From Aquipseudomonas alcaligenes NBRC 14159 (GTDB lineage: Bacteria > Pseudomonadota > Gammaproteobacteria > Pseudomonadales > Pseudomonadaceae), in the NCBI RefSeq assembly GCF_000467105.1, contig NZ_BATI01000013.1, positions 28,360 to 92,359 on the forward strand: DNA of 64,000 nucleotides, in the 5' to 3' direction. Position 1 is the stretch's first letter. Every line of letters starts with the position of its first letter. Of this stretch, positions 8,378 to 18,015 are shown one piece after another. The translations under genes were made by a program, and so were the position numbers. The notes below the pieces were generated by a model. The model saw only the letters and a program-made list of their open reading frames with translations. It did no database searches and was not told the DNA's origin.

Positions 8378-8875
8378 TTACTTGCGCAGTTCGACGCGGC
8401 GGTTCTGAGCCCAGGAGGACTCGTCGCTACCGGTAGCAACCGGACGCTCTTCACCGTAGGAAACCAGTTCCAGCTGAGCCGGGGAAACGCCCTGCAGAAC
8501 CAGGTAGCGCTGAACGGCCTTGGCACGACGCTCGCCCAGAGCCATGTTGTACTCGCGGGTGCCGCGCTCGTCGGTGTGGCCTTCCAGAACGACGCGAGCG
8601 CCGTTGCCTTTCAGGTCCTTGGCGTGTACGTCCAGAGCGCGCATGGCTTCCGGCTTCAGGTCGGAGCTGTCGTACTCGAAGTAGAAGGTGGTAATGGCGC
8701 GCAGAGCGGCTTCTTCGCTCAGAGCACCGTCAACGCCGCTGCCGTTGGCGTTGTAGCCAGCGTTCGGGTCAACAGCGCCTTCGCCGGAGTTGTCGCCGCC
8801 TTTGGACGAGCAACCAACAGCCACGGCCAGGGCCAGGCTCAGAGCGGCAAATTTGCCAAATTTCAGCATTTCCAT
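8378..8875 (-). CDS. pal: Peptidoglycan-associated lipoprotein Pal (OprL)
   Basis: Pal anchors the outer membrane to peptidoglycan and to TolB. The 165-residue protein has a lipoprotein signal with lipobox AVGC (Cys at about 22), a short Gly/Ser linker and a C-terminal OmpA-like domain. That domain shows [15 protein letters not shown] and [20 protein letters not shown], the diaminopimelate-binding region. The sequence is very close to P. aeruginosa OprL as I recall it. The start MEMLKFGKF follows the OprL form; a second ATG lies two codons in. Confidence 0.97.
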   Translation of the reverse strand: MEMLKFGKFAALSLALAVAVGCSSKGGDNSGEGAVDPNAGYNANGSGVDGALSEEAALRAITTFYFEYDSSDLKPEAMRALDVHAKDLKGNGARVVLEGHTDERGTREYNMALGERRAKAVQRYLVLQGVSPAQLELVSYGEERPVATGSDESSWAQNRRVELRK

Positions 8876-8931
8876 GGTGGAGCTCCTAATGAGTTCTAGG
8901 TGTGTTTACAGCAGAAAAAGTTGTTACCGCA

Positions 8932-10233
8932 TCAGTTCAGGAAGGGAGACCAGGACGGCTCCCGAACATCACCTTGCGCGGTGGGAATCGGCAGCCTGAC
9001 GCGTCCATTGGTGGACACGAGCATCAGCACTCCGCGACCCTGCTGGCGGGTGGCGTAGATTAGCATGGTGCCATTGGGCGCAACAGTGGGCGAGTCGTCC
9101 AGGCTGGTCTCGGAAAGAATGCGCAGGCGACTGGTCACCAGGTCCTGGGCGGCCACCTTGAAGTTGGTGAAACCGTCCTGGCGGTGAATCATCACCAGGG
9201 TCTTCTCGTCGGCCGACAGCTTCGGGTTGGCGTTGTAGTTGCCGGTGAAGGTCACACGCTGGGCCGCGCCGCCGTAGATGCTCTGCTTGTAGATCTGCGG
9301 CTTGCCGGCGCGGTCGCTGGTGAAGTACAGGGTCTGCCCGTCCTTGCCCCAGAACGGCTCGGTCTCGATCGAGCCGGAATTGGTCACGCGCTGGATCTGG
9401 CGGCTGCCCAGGTCCATCACATAGATCTCCGGGTTGCCGTCCTTGGACAACACGAAGGCCAGGCGATTGCCATCCGGCGAGAAGGCCGGGGCACCGTTGA
9501 GGCCCTCGAAGTTGGTCAGCTGCTCGCGGCGACCGGTGTCGATGTGCTGCATGAAGATGCGCGGGCGACGCTGCTCGAAGGACACATAGGCGATGCGGCG
9601 GCCATCCGGCGCGTAACGCGGCGACAGGATCGGCTCACGCGACTGCAGCAGGGTCACGCCACGGGCGCCGTCGTAGTCCGAGCGCTGCAGGGTGTAGCGG
9701 GTGTTGTTCACACCGAAACGCTCAGCGGTGACGTAGAGCATCTTGGTGGAGAAGGCGCCCTTGATGCCGGTGAGCTTCTCGAAGGCCTGGTCGGCGATAT
9801 GGTGGGCCATGTCACGCAGCTGGTCGGTGGTGCCACCGACGGTGCCGGCCACCACTTGCTGCTGGGTCGCCACGTTGAACAGGGCGAACTGCACCTGCAG
9901 GCGCGCGCCGCTCGGCGCGATGCTGCCGACCATCACGTACTGGGCGCCCAGGGCCTGCCAGTCGCGGTAGATGATCTCGGCCGCCGAGGTCGGCAGGCTG
10001 ATCATGTTCTGCCGCGGAATAGGCTCGTACATGCCGCTGTTGCGCAGGTCGTTGCCGATCACGGTGGCCAGGTCCTCGGGCAGCACGGTGCCACCCTGCC
10101 AGCCAAAGGGCACTACGGCGATGGGAATGGCACGGTCTGCGCCGAAAGTAACAGAAATGTTCTTCTCTTCGGCAACAGCCAAGCCTGCTGCGCAGCAAAG
10201 AACAACGAGCAAACCTCGAAGAAAATTAATCAC
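8932..10233 (-). CDS. tolB: Tol-Pal periplasmic beta-propeller protein TolB
   Basis: TolB is the periplasmic partner linking Pal with TolA. The 433-residue protein starts with a signal peptide ([21 protein letters not shown]), then an alpha/beta domain to about residue 160 and a six-bladed propeller with repeats such as [12 protein letters not shown] and [11 protein letters not shown]. The start codon is GTG at 10233, whose bases overlap the tolA stop codon (GTGA), implying translational coupling to tolA. pal begins 56 bases after it ends. Confidence 0.96.
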   Translation of the reverse strand: MINFLRGLLVVLCCAAGLAVAEEKNISVTFGADRAIPIAVVPFGWQGGTVLPEDLATVIGNDLRNSGMYEPIPRQNMISLPTSAAEIIYRDWQALGAQYVMVGSIAPSGARLQVQFALFNVATQQQVVAGTVGGTTDQLRDMAHHIADQAFEKLTGIKGAFSTKMLYVTAERFGVNNTRYTLQRSDYDGARGVTLLQSREPILSPRYAPDGRRIAYVSFEQRRPRIFMQHIDTGRREQLTNFEGLNGAPAFSPDGNRLAFVLSKDGNPEIYVMDLGSRQIQRVTNSGSIETEPFWGKDGQTLYFTSDRAGKPQIYKQSIYGGAAQRVTFTGNYNANPKLSADEKTLVMIHRQDGFTNFKVAAQDLVTSRLRILSETSLDDSPTVAPNGTMLIYATRQQGRGVLMLVSTNGRVRLPIPTAQGDVREPSWSPFLN

Positions 10234-11159
10234 AGATCCAGATCCTCTGGTGTAAAGGTCATTTTGAACGAGCGGTAGGGGGCGAAATCAGACGAACTGA
10301 TACCCTGCATTTCAGCAATCTGCCCAACACTACGGACAGCAGTTACCGCGGAATTATCAAATGAAACGTCACCACTCGAACGCACCACCGACACATTGGA
10401 AATGAGCCCACCGGGCAGCATATTCACCTGCACAGTCACACTCATGCCATTTCTCGCTGATGGCGGCCGATTCCAAACTTGCGCAACATAACGCCGGATT
10501 AAGTCATCGTAGTTTCCGGCAACTTGGTCGCCCACCTCATCGGCCTGCGCCTGCTGCCGCTCGGTGGTATCGCCCAACAGCTCGGCCAGGGCCTGCGCCT
10601 TCTGATCATTTGCCGCTTTGCGCGCAGCCTCTTGCTGCTTACGCTTCTTCTCTGCTTCTGCGAGCTTCTTCTTCGCCGCCTCGGCCTTTTTCTTCTCCGC
10701 CTCATAAGCCTTCTTCTTGGCTTCCTCGACGGCGGCTTTCTTCTTCTCTTCCTCGGACTTTTTCTTGGCGATATCGGCCAGTTTCTTCTGCTCGGCTGCC
10801 TTCTTCGCCTCTTCGGCTTTCTTGGCCTCAGCCTGTTTGGCCGCCTCGACTTTCTTTTGTTCCGCCGCTTCCTGCTTCTTCTGCTCTTCCTTCTTGGTCT
10901 CCATCTGCTCCACCTCGTACTGGCGAGCCTTGGTTTTCTGCGCTTCGCCGGCGATCTTCTGAGGGGTTTGGGTGGTGGCCTGACTCTGCGACTTCATTCG
11001 ATACAAAGTAGCTTCGACGATCGGCTTAGCCGGCGGCAGCTCGGGAGCAAAGTGGAAGCTGACGAACAGCATGGCGAACAGCAGGACGTGAATGGTCACG
11101 GCCCAGACCGTTGGCCAGAAATAGCTTTCCGACGAGGAGCGCACGCTCTTCTGCTGCAT
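10230..11159 (-). CDS. tolA: Inner-membrane-to-periplasm bridging protein TolA
   Basis: TolA transduces proton-motive force from TolQR to TolB-Pal. The 309-residue protein has one N-terminal membrane segment at about residues 15-37 ([14 protein letters not shown]) and a long Lys/Glu/Ala coiled coil from about 65 to 195. A compact C-terminal domain binds TolB and colicins or phage proteins in relatives. The start ATG shares one base with the tolR stop codon (TGATG), and its stop overlaps the GTG of tolB, so three genes are translationally linked. The low-complexity middle region generates long spurious reading frames on the opposite strand. Confidence 0.96.
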   Translation of the reverse strand: MQQKSVRSSSESYFWPTVWAVTIHVLLFAMLFVSFHFAPELPPAKPIVEATLYRMKSQSQATTQTPQKIAGEAQKTKARQYEVEQMETKKEEQKKQEAAEQKKVEAAKQAEAKKAEEAKKAAEQKKLADIAKKKSEEEKKKAAVEEAKKKAYEAEKKKAEAAKKKLAEAEKKRKQQEAARKAANDQKAQALAELLGDTTERQQAQADEVGDQVAGNYDDLIRRYVAQVWNRPPSARNGMSVTVQVNMLPGGLISNVSVVRSSGDVSFDNSAVTAVRSVGQIAEMQGISSSDFAPYRSFKMTFTPEDLDL

Positions 11160-11617
11160 CAGGGCGCCTCGGTGATCAGCCCGACGTTGCCCACGCCGGC
11201 TTCCTGCAGGCCGCCCATAACGGCCATGACCGAGCCGTAGTCGACCGCCTTGTCGCCGCGTACGAAGACCTGGACCTTCTTACCCTGGGCAGCGTTCTGG
11301 CTCATGATCGCGCTCACCGTCTGCACCAGTGCCGGCAGTGCGGTGGCGGTTTCGCTGGCCTTGCCCTGGTCCGGATCGACTTCGTCGCCCATGTTCCAGT
11401 AGTAGGTCTTGTCGGCCTTGATCGAGATGGTCAGCACGCGGGAGTTGTTGTCCTGCGGCAGCACCTCGCTGGAGACCTTGGGCAGGTCGACCTTGACGCC
11501 CTGGTTGAGCATCGGCGCGGTCACCATGAAGATCACCAGCAGCACCAGCATCACGTCGATATAAGGCACGACGTTCATCTCGGCGACCGGCTTGCGTCTG
11601 TTGCGAATTCTGGCCAT
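11159..11617 (-). CDS. tolR: Tol-Pal proton-channel subunit TolR
   Basis: TolR is an ExbD-family inner-membrane protein that forms the proton-conducting motor with TolQ. The 152-residue protein has a single membrane span, VPYIDVMLVLLVIFMVTAP, with the conserved essential Asp at about residue 21. A periplasmic domain follows, ending with the peptidoglycan-binding-like AVDYGSVMAVMGGLQEAG. It lies ten bases after tolQ and overlaps the tolA start codon by one base. Confidence 0.95.
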   Translation of the reverse strand: MARIRNRRKPVAEMNVVPYIDVMLVLLVIFMVTAPMLNQGVKVDLPKVSSEVLPQDNNSRVLTISIKADKTYYWNMGDEVDPDQGKASETATALPALVQTVSAIMSQNAAQGKKVQVFVRGDKAVDYGSVMAVMGGLQEAGVGNVGLITEAP

Positions 11618-11627
11618 GGGCTGAGCC

Positions 11628-12329
11628 TCAGTCCTCGCTGGTGTGCACTTTGCGGTGCAGGATCGCCTGGAACTCGTCAGCGAAGGTGTAGTAACGGCTG
11701 ATCAGGCGATCGCCACCGGCGGAGAAGCGGTTGTAGGCGATCACCGCCGGAATGGCCGCGAACAGGCCGATGGCGGTAGCGATCAGCGCCTCGGCGATAC
11801 CCGGGGCCACGGTGGCCAGGGTCGCCTGCTGCACCTGGGCCAGGCCACGGAAGGAGTTCATGATGCCCCACACGGTACCGAACAGGCCGATATAAGGGCT
11901 GGTGGAGCCGACGGTAGCGAGGAACGGCAGGCTCTGCTCGAGCTTCTCTTCCTCACGCGAGATGGCCACGCGCATGGCACGGGCCACGCCGTCCATCACC
12001 GCATCCGGATCGACGCCGGACTGCTGGCGCAGGCGGGAGAATTCCTTGAAGCCGGCGCGGAAGATCTGCTCGACGCCGCAATCCGGGTCCGGGTTGCTGC
12101 CGGCCTGGCGGTACAGCTTGGACAGGTCGATGCCCGACCAGAAGCGCTCCTCGAACACCTCCAGCGACTTCTTCGCCGCACGCAGCATGGTGCTGCGCTG
12201 GAAGATCATGATCCAGGACACCACCGAGGCGGCGACCAGGCTCAGCATGACCAGCTGCACCACCAGACTGGCGTTGCTGATCAGGCTCCACATCGACATA
12301 TGGTCAACGGCGTTGGCTGTTGCTTCCAC
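11628..12329 (-). CDS. tolQ: Tol-Pal motor subunit TolQ
   Basis: TolQ is the MotA/ExbB-family component of the Tol motor. The 233-residue protein has three membrane segments: about residues 18-40, and the pair around SPYIGLFGTVWGIMNSF and GIAEALIATAIGLFAAIPAV. The start was set at GTG 12329 (VEATANAVDHMSMWSL) rather than the upstream ATG. AGGAG lies six bases before the GTG, inside ybgC, and the protein then aligns with TolQ of P. aeruginosa as remembered. Only one base separates it from the ybgC stop. Confidence 0.94.
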   Translation of the reverse strand: MEATANAVDHMSMWSLISNASLVVQLVMLSLVAASVVSWIMIFQRSTMLRAAKKSLEVFEERFWSGIDLSKLYRQAGSNPDPDCGVEQIFRAGFKEFSRLRQQSGVDPDAVMDGVARAMRVAISREEEKLEQSLPFLATVGSTSPYIGLFGTVWGIMNSFRGLAQVQQATLATVAPGIAEALIATAIGLFAAIPAVIAYNRFSAGGDRLISRYYTFADEFQAILHRKVHTSED

Positions 12330-12330
12330 G

Positions 12331-12774
12331 CTACTCTCCTGCTGTGACTTGACCCATGCCGGCGAAGGCTGCACGCAGCGCCTCGGGAATGGCACGGGGT
12401 TTCAAATTGTCGGTGCGCACACAGGCCACCACGAACTGCCCCTCGCAGAGCAGCGCCTCATCCGTTGCCCGCCGCACCTGTTGACGAAAGCGCAGGCTGG
12501 CACGGTTTAACTCGATCACCTCGGCCGTGATAAAAAGTTCGTCGTCCAGCCGGGCCGGCGCGTGATAGCGCGCCTCGGCGGAATGCACGACGAACAGCAG
12601 GTTCTCCCCCGCCAGCTGCGACTGGGCGAAGCCCAGACTGCGCAGGCACTCGGTACGAGCCCGCTCCATAAACTTGAGGTAGTTGACGTAGTAGACGATG
12701 CCGCCGGCATCGGTGTCCTCGTAATACACCCGACACTTGAGGGCAAAAGGCTGGGCCTCGTTTTGCGCGCGCAT
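12331..12774 (-). CDS. ybgC: Tol-Pal-associated acyl-CoA thioesterase YbgC
   Basis: YbgC is a hotdog-fold thioesterase that hydrolyses acyl-CoA or acyl-ACP and is nearly always the first gene of the tol-pal cluster. The 147-residue protein contains the signature [20 protein letters not shown] with the catalytic Asp at about residue 21. The ribosome-binding site for tolQ lies within its 3' end. A 53-base gap separates it from ruvB, so it may be transcribed from there or from a promoter inside ruvB. Confidence 0.94.
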   Translation of the reverse strand: MRAQNEAQPFALKCRVYYEDTDAGGIVYYVNYLKFMERARTECLRSLGFAQSQLAGENLLFVVHSAEARYHAPARLDDELFITAEVIELNRASLRFRQQVRRATDEALLCEGQFVVACVRTDNLKPRAIPEALRAAFAGMGQVTAGE

Positions 12775-12827
12775 ACTCTAGTGTTTACTCCTGGCCTTGC
12801 CAATCCGGGCAAGCCGTTGTTTTGCAA

Positions 12828-13877
12828 CTATTCGTCGCCGCCGAACAGGTCCGCGACCGGCGCCTCGCCCAGGCGCTTCGGCAGATTCAGGCCGAAGTGC
12901 AGGTAGGCATGCCGCGTCACCACCCTGCCCCGCGGCGTGCGCATGATGTAGCCCTGCTGGATCAGGTACGGCTCGAGCACGTCCTCGATGGTGCCGCGCT
13001 CCTCGCCGATGGCCGCCGCCAGGTTGTCGATACCCACCGGTCCGCCATCGAACTTGTCGATCATGGCCAGCAGTAGACGCCGGTCCTGGTGGTCGAAGCC
13101 ACGTTCGTCGACATCCAGCATGTTCAGCGCCTGGTCGGCGATGCTGCGGCTGATCTGCCCGCCGGCGCGCACCTCGGCGAAGTCGCGCACGCGGCGCAGC
13201 AGGCGGTTGGCGATACGCGGCGTGCCACGGGCGCGACGAGCGATCTCGAAGGCGCCTTCGGGGTCGATATGCAGCCCGAGGATGCCGGCCGAACGGCTGA
13301 CGATGGTGGCCAGGTCCTCGCTGGAATAGAACTCCAGGCGCTGGACGATGCCGAAACGGTCGCGCAGCGGGTTGGTCAGCATGCCGGCGCGGGTGGTGGC
13401 GCCGACCAGGGTGAAGGGTGGCAGGTCGAGCTTGATCGAGCGGGCAGCCGGGCCCTCGCCGATCATGATGTCGAGCTGGAAGTCCTCCATGGCCGGATAC
13501 AGCACTTCCTCGACCACCGGCGACAGGCGATGGATCTCGTCGACGAACAGCACGTCGCCGGCCTCCAGATTGGTCAACAGCGCCGCCAGGTCGCCCGGGC
13601 GCTCCAGCACCGGGCCGGAGGTGCTCTTGATCGACACGCCCATTTCCTGGGCGATGATATTGGCCAGGGTGGTCTTGCCCAGGCCGGGCGGGCCGAATAT
13701 CAGGGTGTGATCCAAGGCTTCCTGGCGGTTCTTGGCGGCCTGGATGAACAGCTCCATCTGCTCGCGCACCACCGGCTGGCCGATGTATTCGGCAAGCGCC
13801 AGGGGGCGGATGGCGCGATCCAGCTGCTCGTCGCGGTCGCGGCTGCTGGCGGTAATGAGACGGTCGGCTTCGATCAC
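12828..13877 (-). CDS. ruvB: Holliday-junction branch-migration helicase RuvB
   Basis: RuvB is the hexameric AAA+ motor that drives branch migration with RuvA. The 349-residue length is normal. Walker A is [11 protein letters not shown] (about residues 64-74), Walker B is LFVDEIHRL, the sensor region reads GATTRAGML, and a winged-helix C-terminus includes [12 protein letters not shown]. Translation starts at GTG (MIEADRL), three bases after the ruvA stop. The order ruvC-ruvA-ruvB is the common Pseudomonas arrangement. Confidence 0.97.
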   Translation of the reverse strand: MIEADRLITASSRDRDEQLDRAIRPLALAEYIGQPVVREQMELFIQAAKNRQEALDHTLIFGPPGLGKTTLANIIAQEMGVSIKSTSGPVLERPGDLAALLTNLEAGDVLFVDEIHRLSPVVEEVLYPAMEDFQLDIMIGEGPAARSIKLDLPPFTLVGATTRAGMLTNPLRDRFGIVQRLEFYSSEDLATIVSRSAGILGLHIDPEGAFEIARRARGTPRIANRLLRRVRDFAEVRAGGQISRSIADQALNMLDVDERGFDHQDRRLLLAMIDKFDGGPVGIDNLAAAIGEERGTIEDVLEPYLIQQGYIMRTPRGRVVTRHAYLHFGLNLPKRLGEAPVADLFGGDE

Positions 13878-13880
13878 TGC

Positions 13881-14486
13881 TTAGACCATGCCCTTGAGGG
13901 CTCGACGGATCATTTCTTCACTGGACAGACCCTCTTCCTTGATCGCCGCCACGGCCTTGCTGGCTTCCTGCGGCTTGAAGCCGAGGGCGATCAATGCGCT
14001 CAAGGCATCGTTCTCCGCGCTTGAGACTGCCACGCCGGCACGAGGTTCCACCACCAGCGTGGCGATGGACGGCATGGTCTCCCAAGCCTTGAAGCGATCC
14101 TTGAGCTCCACCAGCAGGCGCTCGGCGGTCTTCTTGCCGACCCCGGGGATCTTCACCAGGGTCGAGGTATCCTGGGCCTGCACGCAGCGCACCAGCTCAT
14201 CCACTTCCAGCCCGGACATCAGCGCCAGAGCCAGCTTGGGGCCGACGCCATTGAGGCGGATCAGCTCGCGGAACAGCTCGCGTTCACGCTTCTCGAAGAA
14301 GCCATAGAGCAGGTGAGCATCCTCGCGCACCACCAGATGGGTATGCAGCGTCACCCCCTGCCCCACCGCCGGCAGACGGTAGAGGGTCGTCATCGGCACC
14401 TCCAGCTCGTAGCCGACACCATTCACGTCGAGGATCAAATGCGGCGGCTGCTTCTCCGCCAGGGTGCCCTTGAGGCGTCCAATCAC
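13881..14486 (-). CDS. ruvA: Holliday-junction recognition protein RuvA
   Basis: RuvA binds four-way DNA junctions as a tetramer and loads RuvB. The 201-residue protein has an N-terminal OB-fold ([20 protein letters not shown]), tandem helix-hairpin-helix motifs ([17 protein letters not shown] and [17 protein letters not shown]), and a C-terminal RuvB-binding three-helix domain ([15 protein letters not shown]). The start is GTG with AGAAGGAAG upstream. Eighteen bases separate it from ruvC. Confidence 0.97.
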   Translation of the reverse strand: MIGRLKGTLAEKQPPHLILDVNGVGYELEVPMTTLYRLPAVGQGVTLHTHLVVREDAHLLYGFFEKRERELFRELIRLNGVGPKLALALMSGLEVDELVRCVQAQDTSTLVKIPGVGKKTAERLLVELKDRFKAWETMPSIATLVVEPRAGVAVSSAENDALSALIALGFKPQEASKAVAAIKEEGLSSEEMIRRALKGMV

Positions 14487-14504
14487 GAATTCGCTTCCTT
14501 CTGT

Positions 14505-15029
14505 TTACAGGCGCAGGCGGCCGCTGCGCCGTTTGGCGCCAAGCAGGCCGTGGGGAATCAGGCTCTGCCGGTGATGGGCGTGGCAGAGGGCGATGGCCAG
14601 GGCGTCGGATGCGTCGATCTGCGGCTTCTGGGTGAGCCTGAGCAGGTGCATGACCATCATCATCACCTGCTGCTTGTCCGCCCCGCCGGTACCGGCGATG
14701 GCCTGCTTGACCTGGCTGGCGGTGTACTCGCTGACATCCAGCCCAGCCTCGATGCCGGCGACTATCGCCGCGCCACGCGCCTGGCCGAGCTTGAGCGCGG
14801 AATCGGCGTTCTTCGCCATGAACACCTGCTCGATGCCCATGGTCACCGGCTCGTGCAGGCGAATCACCTCGCCCACGCCGCGAAACACCTTCTGCAGGCG
14901 GCTGGCCAGATCGCCCTCGCCGGTGCGGATGCAGCCGGAGGCCACGTATTCGCAGCCGCGCCCGGTGTCGCGCACCACGCCGTAGCCGGTGATGCGCGAG
15001 CCGGGGTCGATGCCAAGAATCAGGGTCAT
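14505..15029 (-). CDS. ruvC: Holliday-junction resolvase RuvC
   Basis: RuvC is the dimeric endonuclease that cuts Holliday junctions moved by RuvAB. The 174-residue protein starts at [17 protein letters not shown], eight codons inside a longer frame, because this is the family start. Catalytic acidic residues are visible: Asp at about 7, Glu in TMGIEQVF at about 66, and the Asp pair in [12 protein letters not shown] near 140. It is the first gene of ruvCAB and lies 125 bases downstream of yebC, separated by a terminator. Confidence 0.96.
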   Translation of the reverse strand: MTLILGIDPGSRITGYGVVRDTGRGCEYVASGCIRTGEGDLASRLQKVFRGVGEVIRLHEPVTMGIEQVFMAKNADSALKLGQARGAAIVAGIEAGLDVSEYTASQVKQAIAGTGGADKQQVMMMVMHLLRLTQKPQIDASDALAIALCHAHHRQSLIPHGLLGAKRRSGRLRL

Positions 15030-15101
15030 GCCGGGTTCAGCTCCGCGCACCAAGGCACTGTCTATTTATCCAGCCGCGAGTATACGGAGCGCCGCCGATA
15101 T

Positions 15102-15138
15102 AAAAAAGCCGGAAGCGCGCGAGGCGACTTCCGGCCTT
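15102..15138 (-). terminator. Rho-independent terminator of yebC
   Basis: On the minus strand GCCGGAAG and CTTCCGGC pair across a 12-base loop and are followed by a T run, between yebC and ruvC. It suggests ruvCAB has its own promoter or depends on read-through. Confidence 0.78.
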
Positions 15139-15154
15139 GGTCGACGAGCCGCGA

Positions 15155-15904
15155 TCAGTCGAGCTGCTCCATGATCTCGTCGGAGATTTCTGCGTTGTGG
15201 TAGACGTTCTGCACGTCGTCCAGGTCTTCCAACATGTCGATCAGCTTGAGCACCTTCTTGGCGGTGTCCAGGTCGGTGATCGGCGCCATGGTCGACGGAA
15301 TCATCGCCACCTCGGCCTCTTCGCCCTTGAAACCGGCGGCGGTGAGCGCCTCGTTGACCGCCAGGAAGTCGGCGAAACTGGTCGACACCAGCGCCGAACC
15401 GTCCTCGCCCATCTCCACATCGTCGGCGCCGGCCTCCAGGGCCGCCTCCATCAGGGCGTCCTCGTTCACGCCGGGGGCGAAGCTGATCTGCCCCTTGCGC
15501 TCGAACATGTAGGCCACGGAACCATCGGTGCCCAGGTTGCCACCACACTTGGTGAAGGCATGGCGCACGTCGGCGGCGGTGCGGTTGCGGTTGTCGGTCA
15601 TGGCTTCGATGATGATGGCCACGCCACTCGGCGCATAACCCTCGTAGCTCAGCTCGACCATGTTGTCGGCTTCGGTGTTGCCGGTGCCGCGAGCGATGGC
15701 GCGGTCGATCACATCGCGCGACATATTGGCCGTGAGGGCCTTGTCCACTGCCAGGCGCAGGCGCGGGTTGTCCGCCGGCACGCCGCCGCCATGCTTGGCG
15801 GCCACGGTCAGCTCGCGGATCAGCTTGGTGAAGATCTTGCCACGCTTGGCGTCCTGACGCCCCTTGCGGTGCTTGATGTTGGCCCATTTGGAATGACCGG
15901 CCAT
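15155..15904 (-). CDS. yebC: YebC/PmpR-family regulator
   Basis: This 249-residue protein opens with [22 protein letters not shown], the hallmark of the YebC family. The family was described as DNA-binding regulators, and some members have more recently been tied to relief of ribosome stalling. The P. aeruginosa orthologue is PmpR, a repressor of the quinolone-signal regulator gene pqsR. The pqs region expected near nadA is absent here, so the name PmpR may not describe its target in this strain. It lies between aspS and ruvC, as in PAO1. Confidence 0.93.
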   Translation of the reverse strand: MAGHSKWANIKHRKGRQDAKRGKIFTKLIRELTVAAKHGGGVPADNPRLRLAVDKALTANMSRDVIDRAIARGTGNTEADNMVELSYEGYAPSGVAIIIEAMTDNRNRTAADVRHAFTKCGGNLGTDGSVAYMFERKGQISFAPGVNEDALMEAALEAGADDVEMGEDGSALVSTSFADFLAVNEALTAAGFKGEEAEVAMIPSTMAPITDLDTAKKVLKLIDMLEDLDDVQNVYHNAEISDEIMEQLD

Positions 15905-15950
15905 AACTCACTCCGTCTGTTTCAGATCAGTTTTGCTCTAGCAGAATGCA

Positions 15951-15974
15951 AGGAGCCTGGCATGCCAGGCTCCT
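15951..15974. repeat. Perfect 24-base palindrome between aspS and yebC
   Basis: A ten-base arm AGGAGCCTGG and its exact complement flank CATG, seven bases after the aspS stop. There is no T run on the minus strand, so it may be a weak terminator, an RNA-stabilising hairpin or a protein-binding site. Confidence 0.6.
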
Positions 15975-15981
15975 GTTCGAC

Positions 15982-17757
15982 TCACTCGGCCTTGGCCTGC
16001 TCGCGCAGGCGGATGTGCAGCTCGCGCAGCGCCTTGTTGTCCACCACCCCCGGCGCCTGGGTCATGACACAGGCCGCGCTCTGGGTTTTCGGGAAGGCGA
16101 TCACTTCGCGGATCGAGCTGGCGCCGGTCATCAGCATCACCAGGCGATCCAGGCCGAAGGCCAGGCCGCCATGGGGCGGCGCACCGTACTTGAGGGCGTC
16201 CAGCAGGAAGCCGAATTTCTCCTGCTGCTCCTCCTCGCTGATGCCCAGCACGCGGAACACGGTCTGCTGCATGGTCTTGTCGTGGATACGGATCGAACCG
16301 CCACCCAGCTCGGTACCGTTGAGCACCATGTCGTAGGCGCGCGACAGGGCCGCGGCCGGGTTGGCCTCGAGCTCGGCCGGGCTGCACTTGGGCGCGGTGA
16401 AGGGGTGGTGCATGGCAGTCAGGCTGCCGTCGTCGTTCTCCTCGAACATCGGGAAGTCGACCACCCACAGCGGCGCCCACTCGCAGGTGAGCAGGTTGAG
16501 GTCGTGACCGACCTTGATGCGCAGGGCACCCAGGGCATCACAGACCACCTTGGCGCGGTCGGCGCCGAAGAACACGATGTCGCCGTCGACGGCACCGACA
16601 CGGTCGAGGATGACCTTGAGGTTGTCTTCCGGGATGAACTTGACGATCGGCGACTGCAGGCCCTCGACGCCCTTGGCGCGCTCGTTGACCTTGATGTAGG
16701 CCAGGCCCTTGGCACCGTAGTTGCCGACGAACTTGGTGTAGTCGTCGATCTGGCTGCGCGGCATGGACGCGGCACCCGGCACGCGCAGGGCGGCGACGCG
16801 CCCCTTGGGATCGTTGGCCGGACCGGAGAACACCTTGAACTCGACTTCCTTGAGCTGGTCGGCGACATCCACCAGCTCCAGCGGAATACGCAGGTCCGGC
16901 TTGTCGGAGCCGAAGCGGCGCATGGCCTCGGCCAGGGTCATGTGCGGCAGCGGGCCGAACTCGACGCCCAGAACTTCCTTGAACAGGTTGCGGATCATGG
17001 TCTCGGTGATGCCCATGATGTCGTTTTCGTCGAGGAAGCTGGTTTCCAGGTCGATCTGGGTGAATTCCGGCTGACGATCGGCACGCAGGTCCTCGTCGCG
17101 GAAGCACTTGGCAATCTGGTAGTAGCGGTCGAAGCCGGCCACCATCAGCAGTTGCTTGAACAGCTGCGGCGACTGCGGCAGGGCGAAGAAGCTGCCGGCA
17201 TGGGTACGGCTCGGCACCAGGTAGTCACGCGCGCCCTCCGGGGTGGCGCGGGTCAGGATCGGGGTCTCGACGTCGAGGAAGCCGTTGTCGTCCAGGTAGC
17301 GACGGATGCTGCTGGTGATGCGCGAACGCAGCTTGAGCTTCTCGGCCATTTCCGGGCGGCGCAGGTCGACGAAGCGGTAGCGCAGGCGGGTTTCCTCGCC
17401 GACATCGGTGTATTCGTTGAGCGGGAACGGCGGGGTTTCCGCCTCGTTGAGCACGTCCAGCTCGTAGCCCAGCACCTCGATGGCGCCGCTGGCCATGTTC
17501 GGGTTGACCGCACCGGCCGGGCGCAGACGCACCTTGCCGGTGATCTTGACCACGTATTCGCTGCGCACGCGGTCGGCCTTGGCGAAGGTCTCGGCGCGAT
17601 CCGGGTCGAATACCACCTGGGCCAGGCCTTCACGGTCGCGAATGTCGAGGAAGATCACGCCACCATGGTCGCGACGGCGATGGACCCAACCGCAAAGGGT
17701 GATTTCCTGGCCGTCCAGGCTCTCGTTCAACTGGCCGCAATAGTGGCTGCGCATCAT
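15982..17757 (-). CDS. aspS: Aspartyl-tRNA synthetase (probably non-discriminating)
   Basis: This class II synthetase charges tRNA-Asp with aspartate. The 591-residue protein shows the N-terminal OB anticodon-binding domain, motif 2 ([18 protein letters not shown]), the bacterial GAD insertion and motif 3 ([15 protein letters not shown]). His31 (in RRRDHGGV) and Gly82 are present. In P. aeruginosa these residues allow the enzyme to charge tRNA-Asn as well, the product being corrected by the GatCAB amidotransferase. It is transcribed leftward from a promoter region shared with the divergent Hpt/HD gene. Confidence 0.96.
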   Translation of the reverse strand: MMRSHYCGQLNESLDGQEITLCGWVHRRRDHGGVIFLDIRDREGLAQVVFDPDRAETFAKADRVRSEYVVKITGKVRLRPAGAVNPNMASGAIEVLGYELDVLNEAETPPFPLNEYTDVGEETRLRYRFVDLRRPEMAEKLKLRSRITSSIRRYLDDNGFLDVETPILTRATPEGARDYLVPSRTHAGSFFALPQSPQLFKQLLMVAGFDRYYQIAKCFRDEDLRADRQPEFTQIDLETSFLDENDIMGITETMIRNLFKEVLGVEFGPLPHMTLAEAMRRFGSDKPDLRIPLELVDVADQLKEVEFKVFSGPANDPKGRVAALRVPGAASMPRSQIDDYTKFVGNYGAKGLAYIKVNERAKGVEGLQSPIVKFIPEDNLKVILDRVGAVDGDIVFFGADRAKVVCDALGALRIKVGHDLNLLTCEWAPLWVVDFPMFEENDDGSLTAMHHPFTAPKCSPAELEANPAAALSRAYDMVLNGTELGGGSIRIHDKTMQQTVFRVLGISEEEQQEKFGFLLDALKYGAPPHGGLAFGLDRLVMLMTGASSIREVIAFPKTQSAACVMTQAPGVVDNKALRELHIRLREQAKAE

Positions 17758-18015
17758 GATCGTGGTTCGCTTCTCTAATCAGTCTTGAATTCGCGCCCGG
17801 GGCAAACCCCGACAGGCAGCAGGCATTTTCTGCAATTCGGAGGGGAAACAGCAGAAACAGGCGACCAATGGCGCCCAGGCGCCGTGATCGGTGCGATTCC
17901 GCATCCGCAACAAGGGGCGCGATTATATAGGGTTAATCGCCCAGGCGCAGCCCACCGCCCGCGCGACCATGCGGCACCTTCCTATACTGATACTCCCGCC
18001 TCGCGGAGACCGCCC
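17758..18015. promoter_or_regulatory. Divergent promoter region, aspS / Hpt-HD gene
   Basis: This is a 258-base non-coding interval. On the minus strand a TATAAT at 17927-17922 with a GC-rich stretch after it is a good -10 for aspS, though no convincing -35 is seen. On the plus strand TATACT at 17983-17988 is a candidate -10 for the downstream gene. GGAG just before 18016 is the ribosome-binding site. Confidence 0.4.

Noticed and set aside
12795..12812. Hairpin CTTGCC/GGCAAG between ruvB and ybgC as a terminator
   Set aside because: Only six base pairs and no T run on the minus strand; too weak to call.
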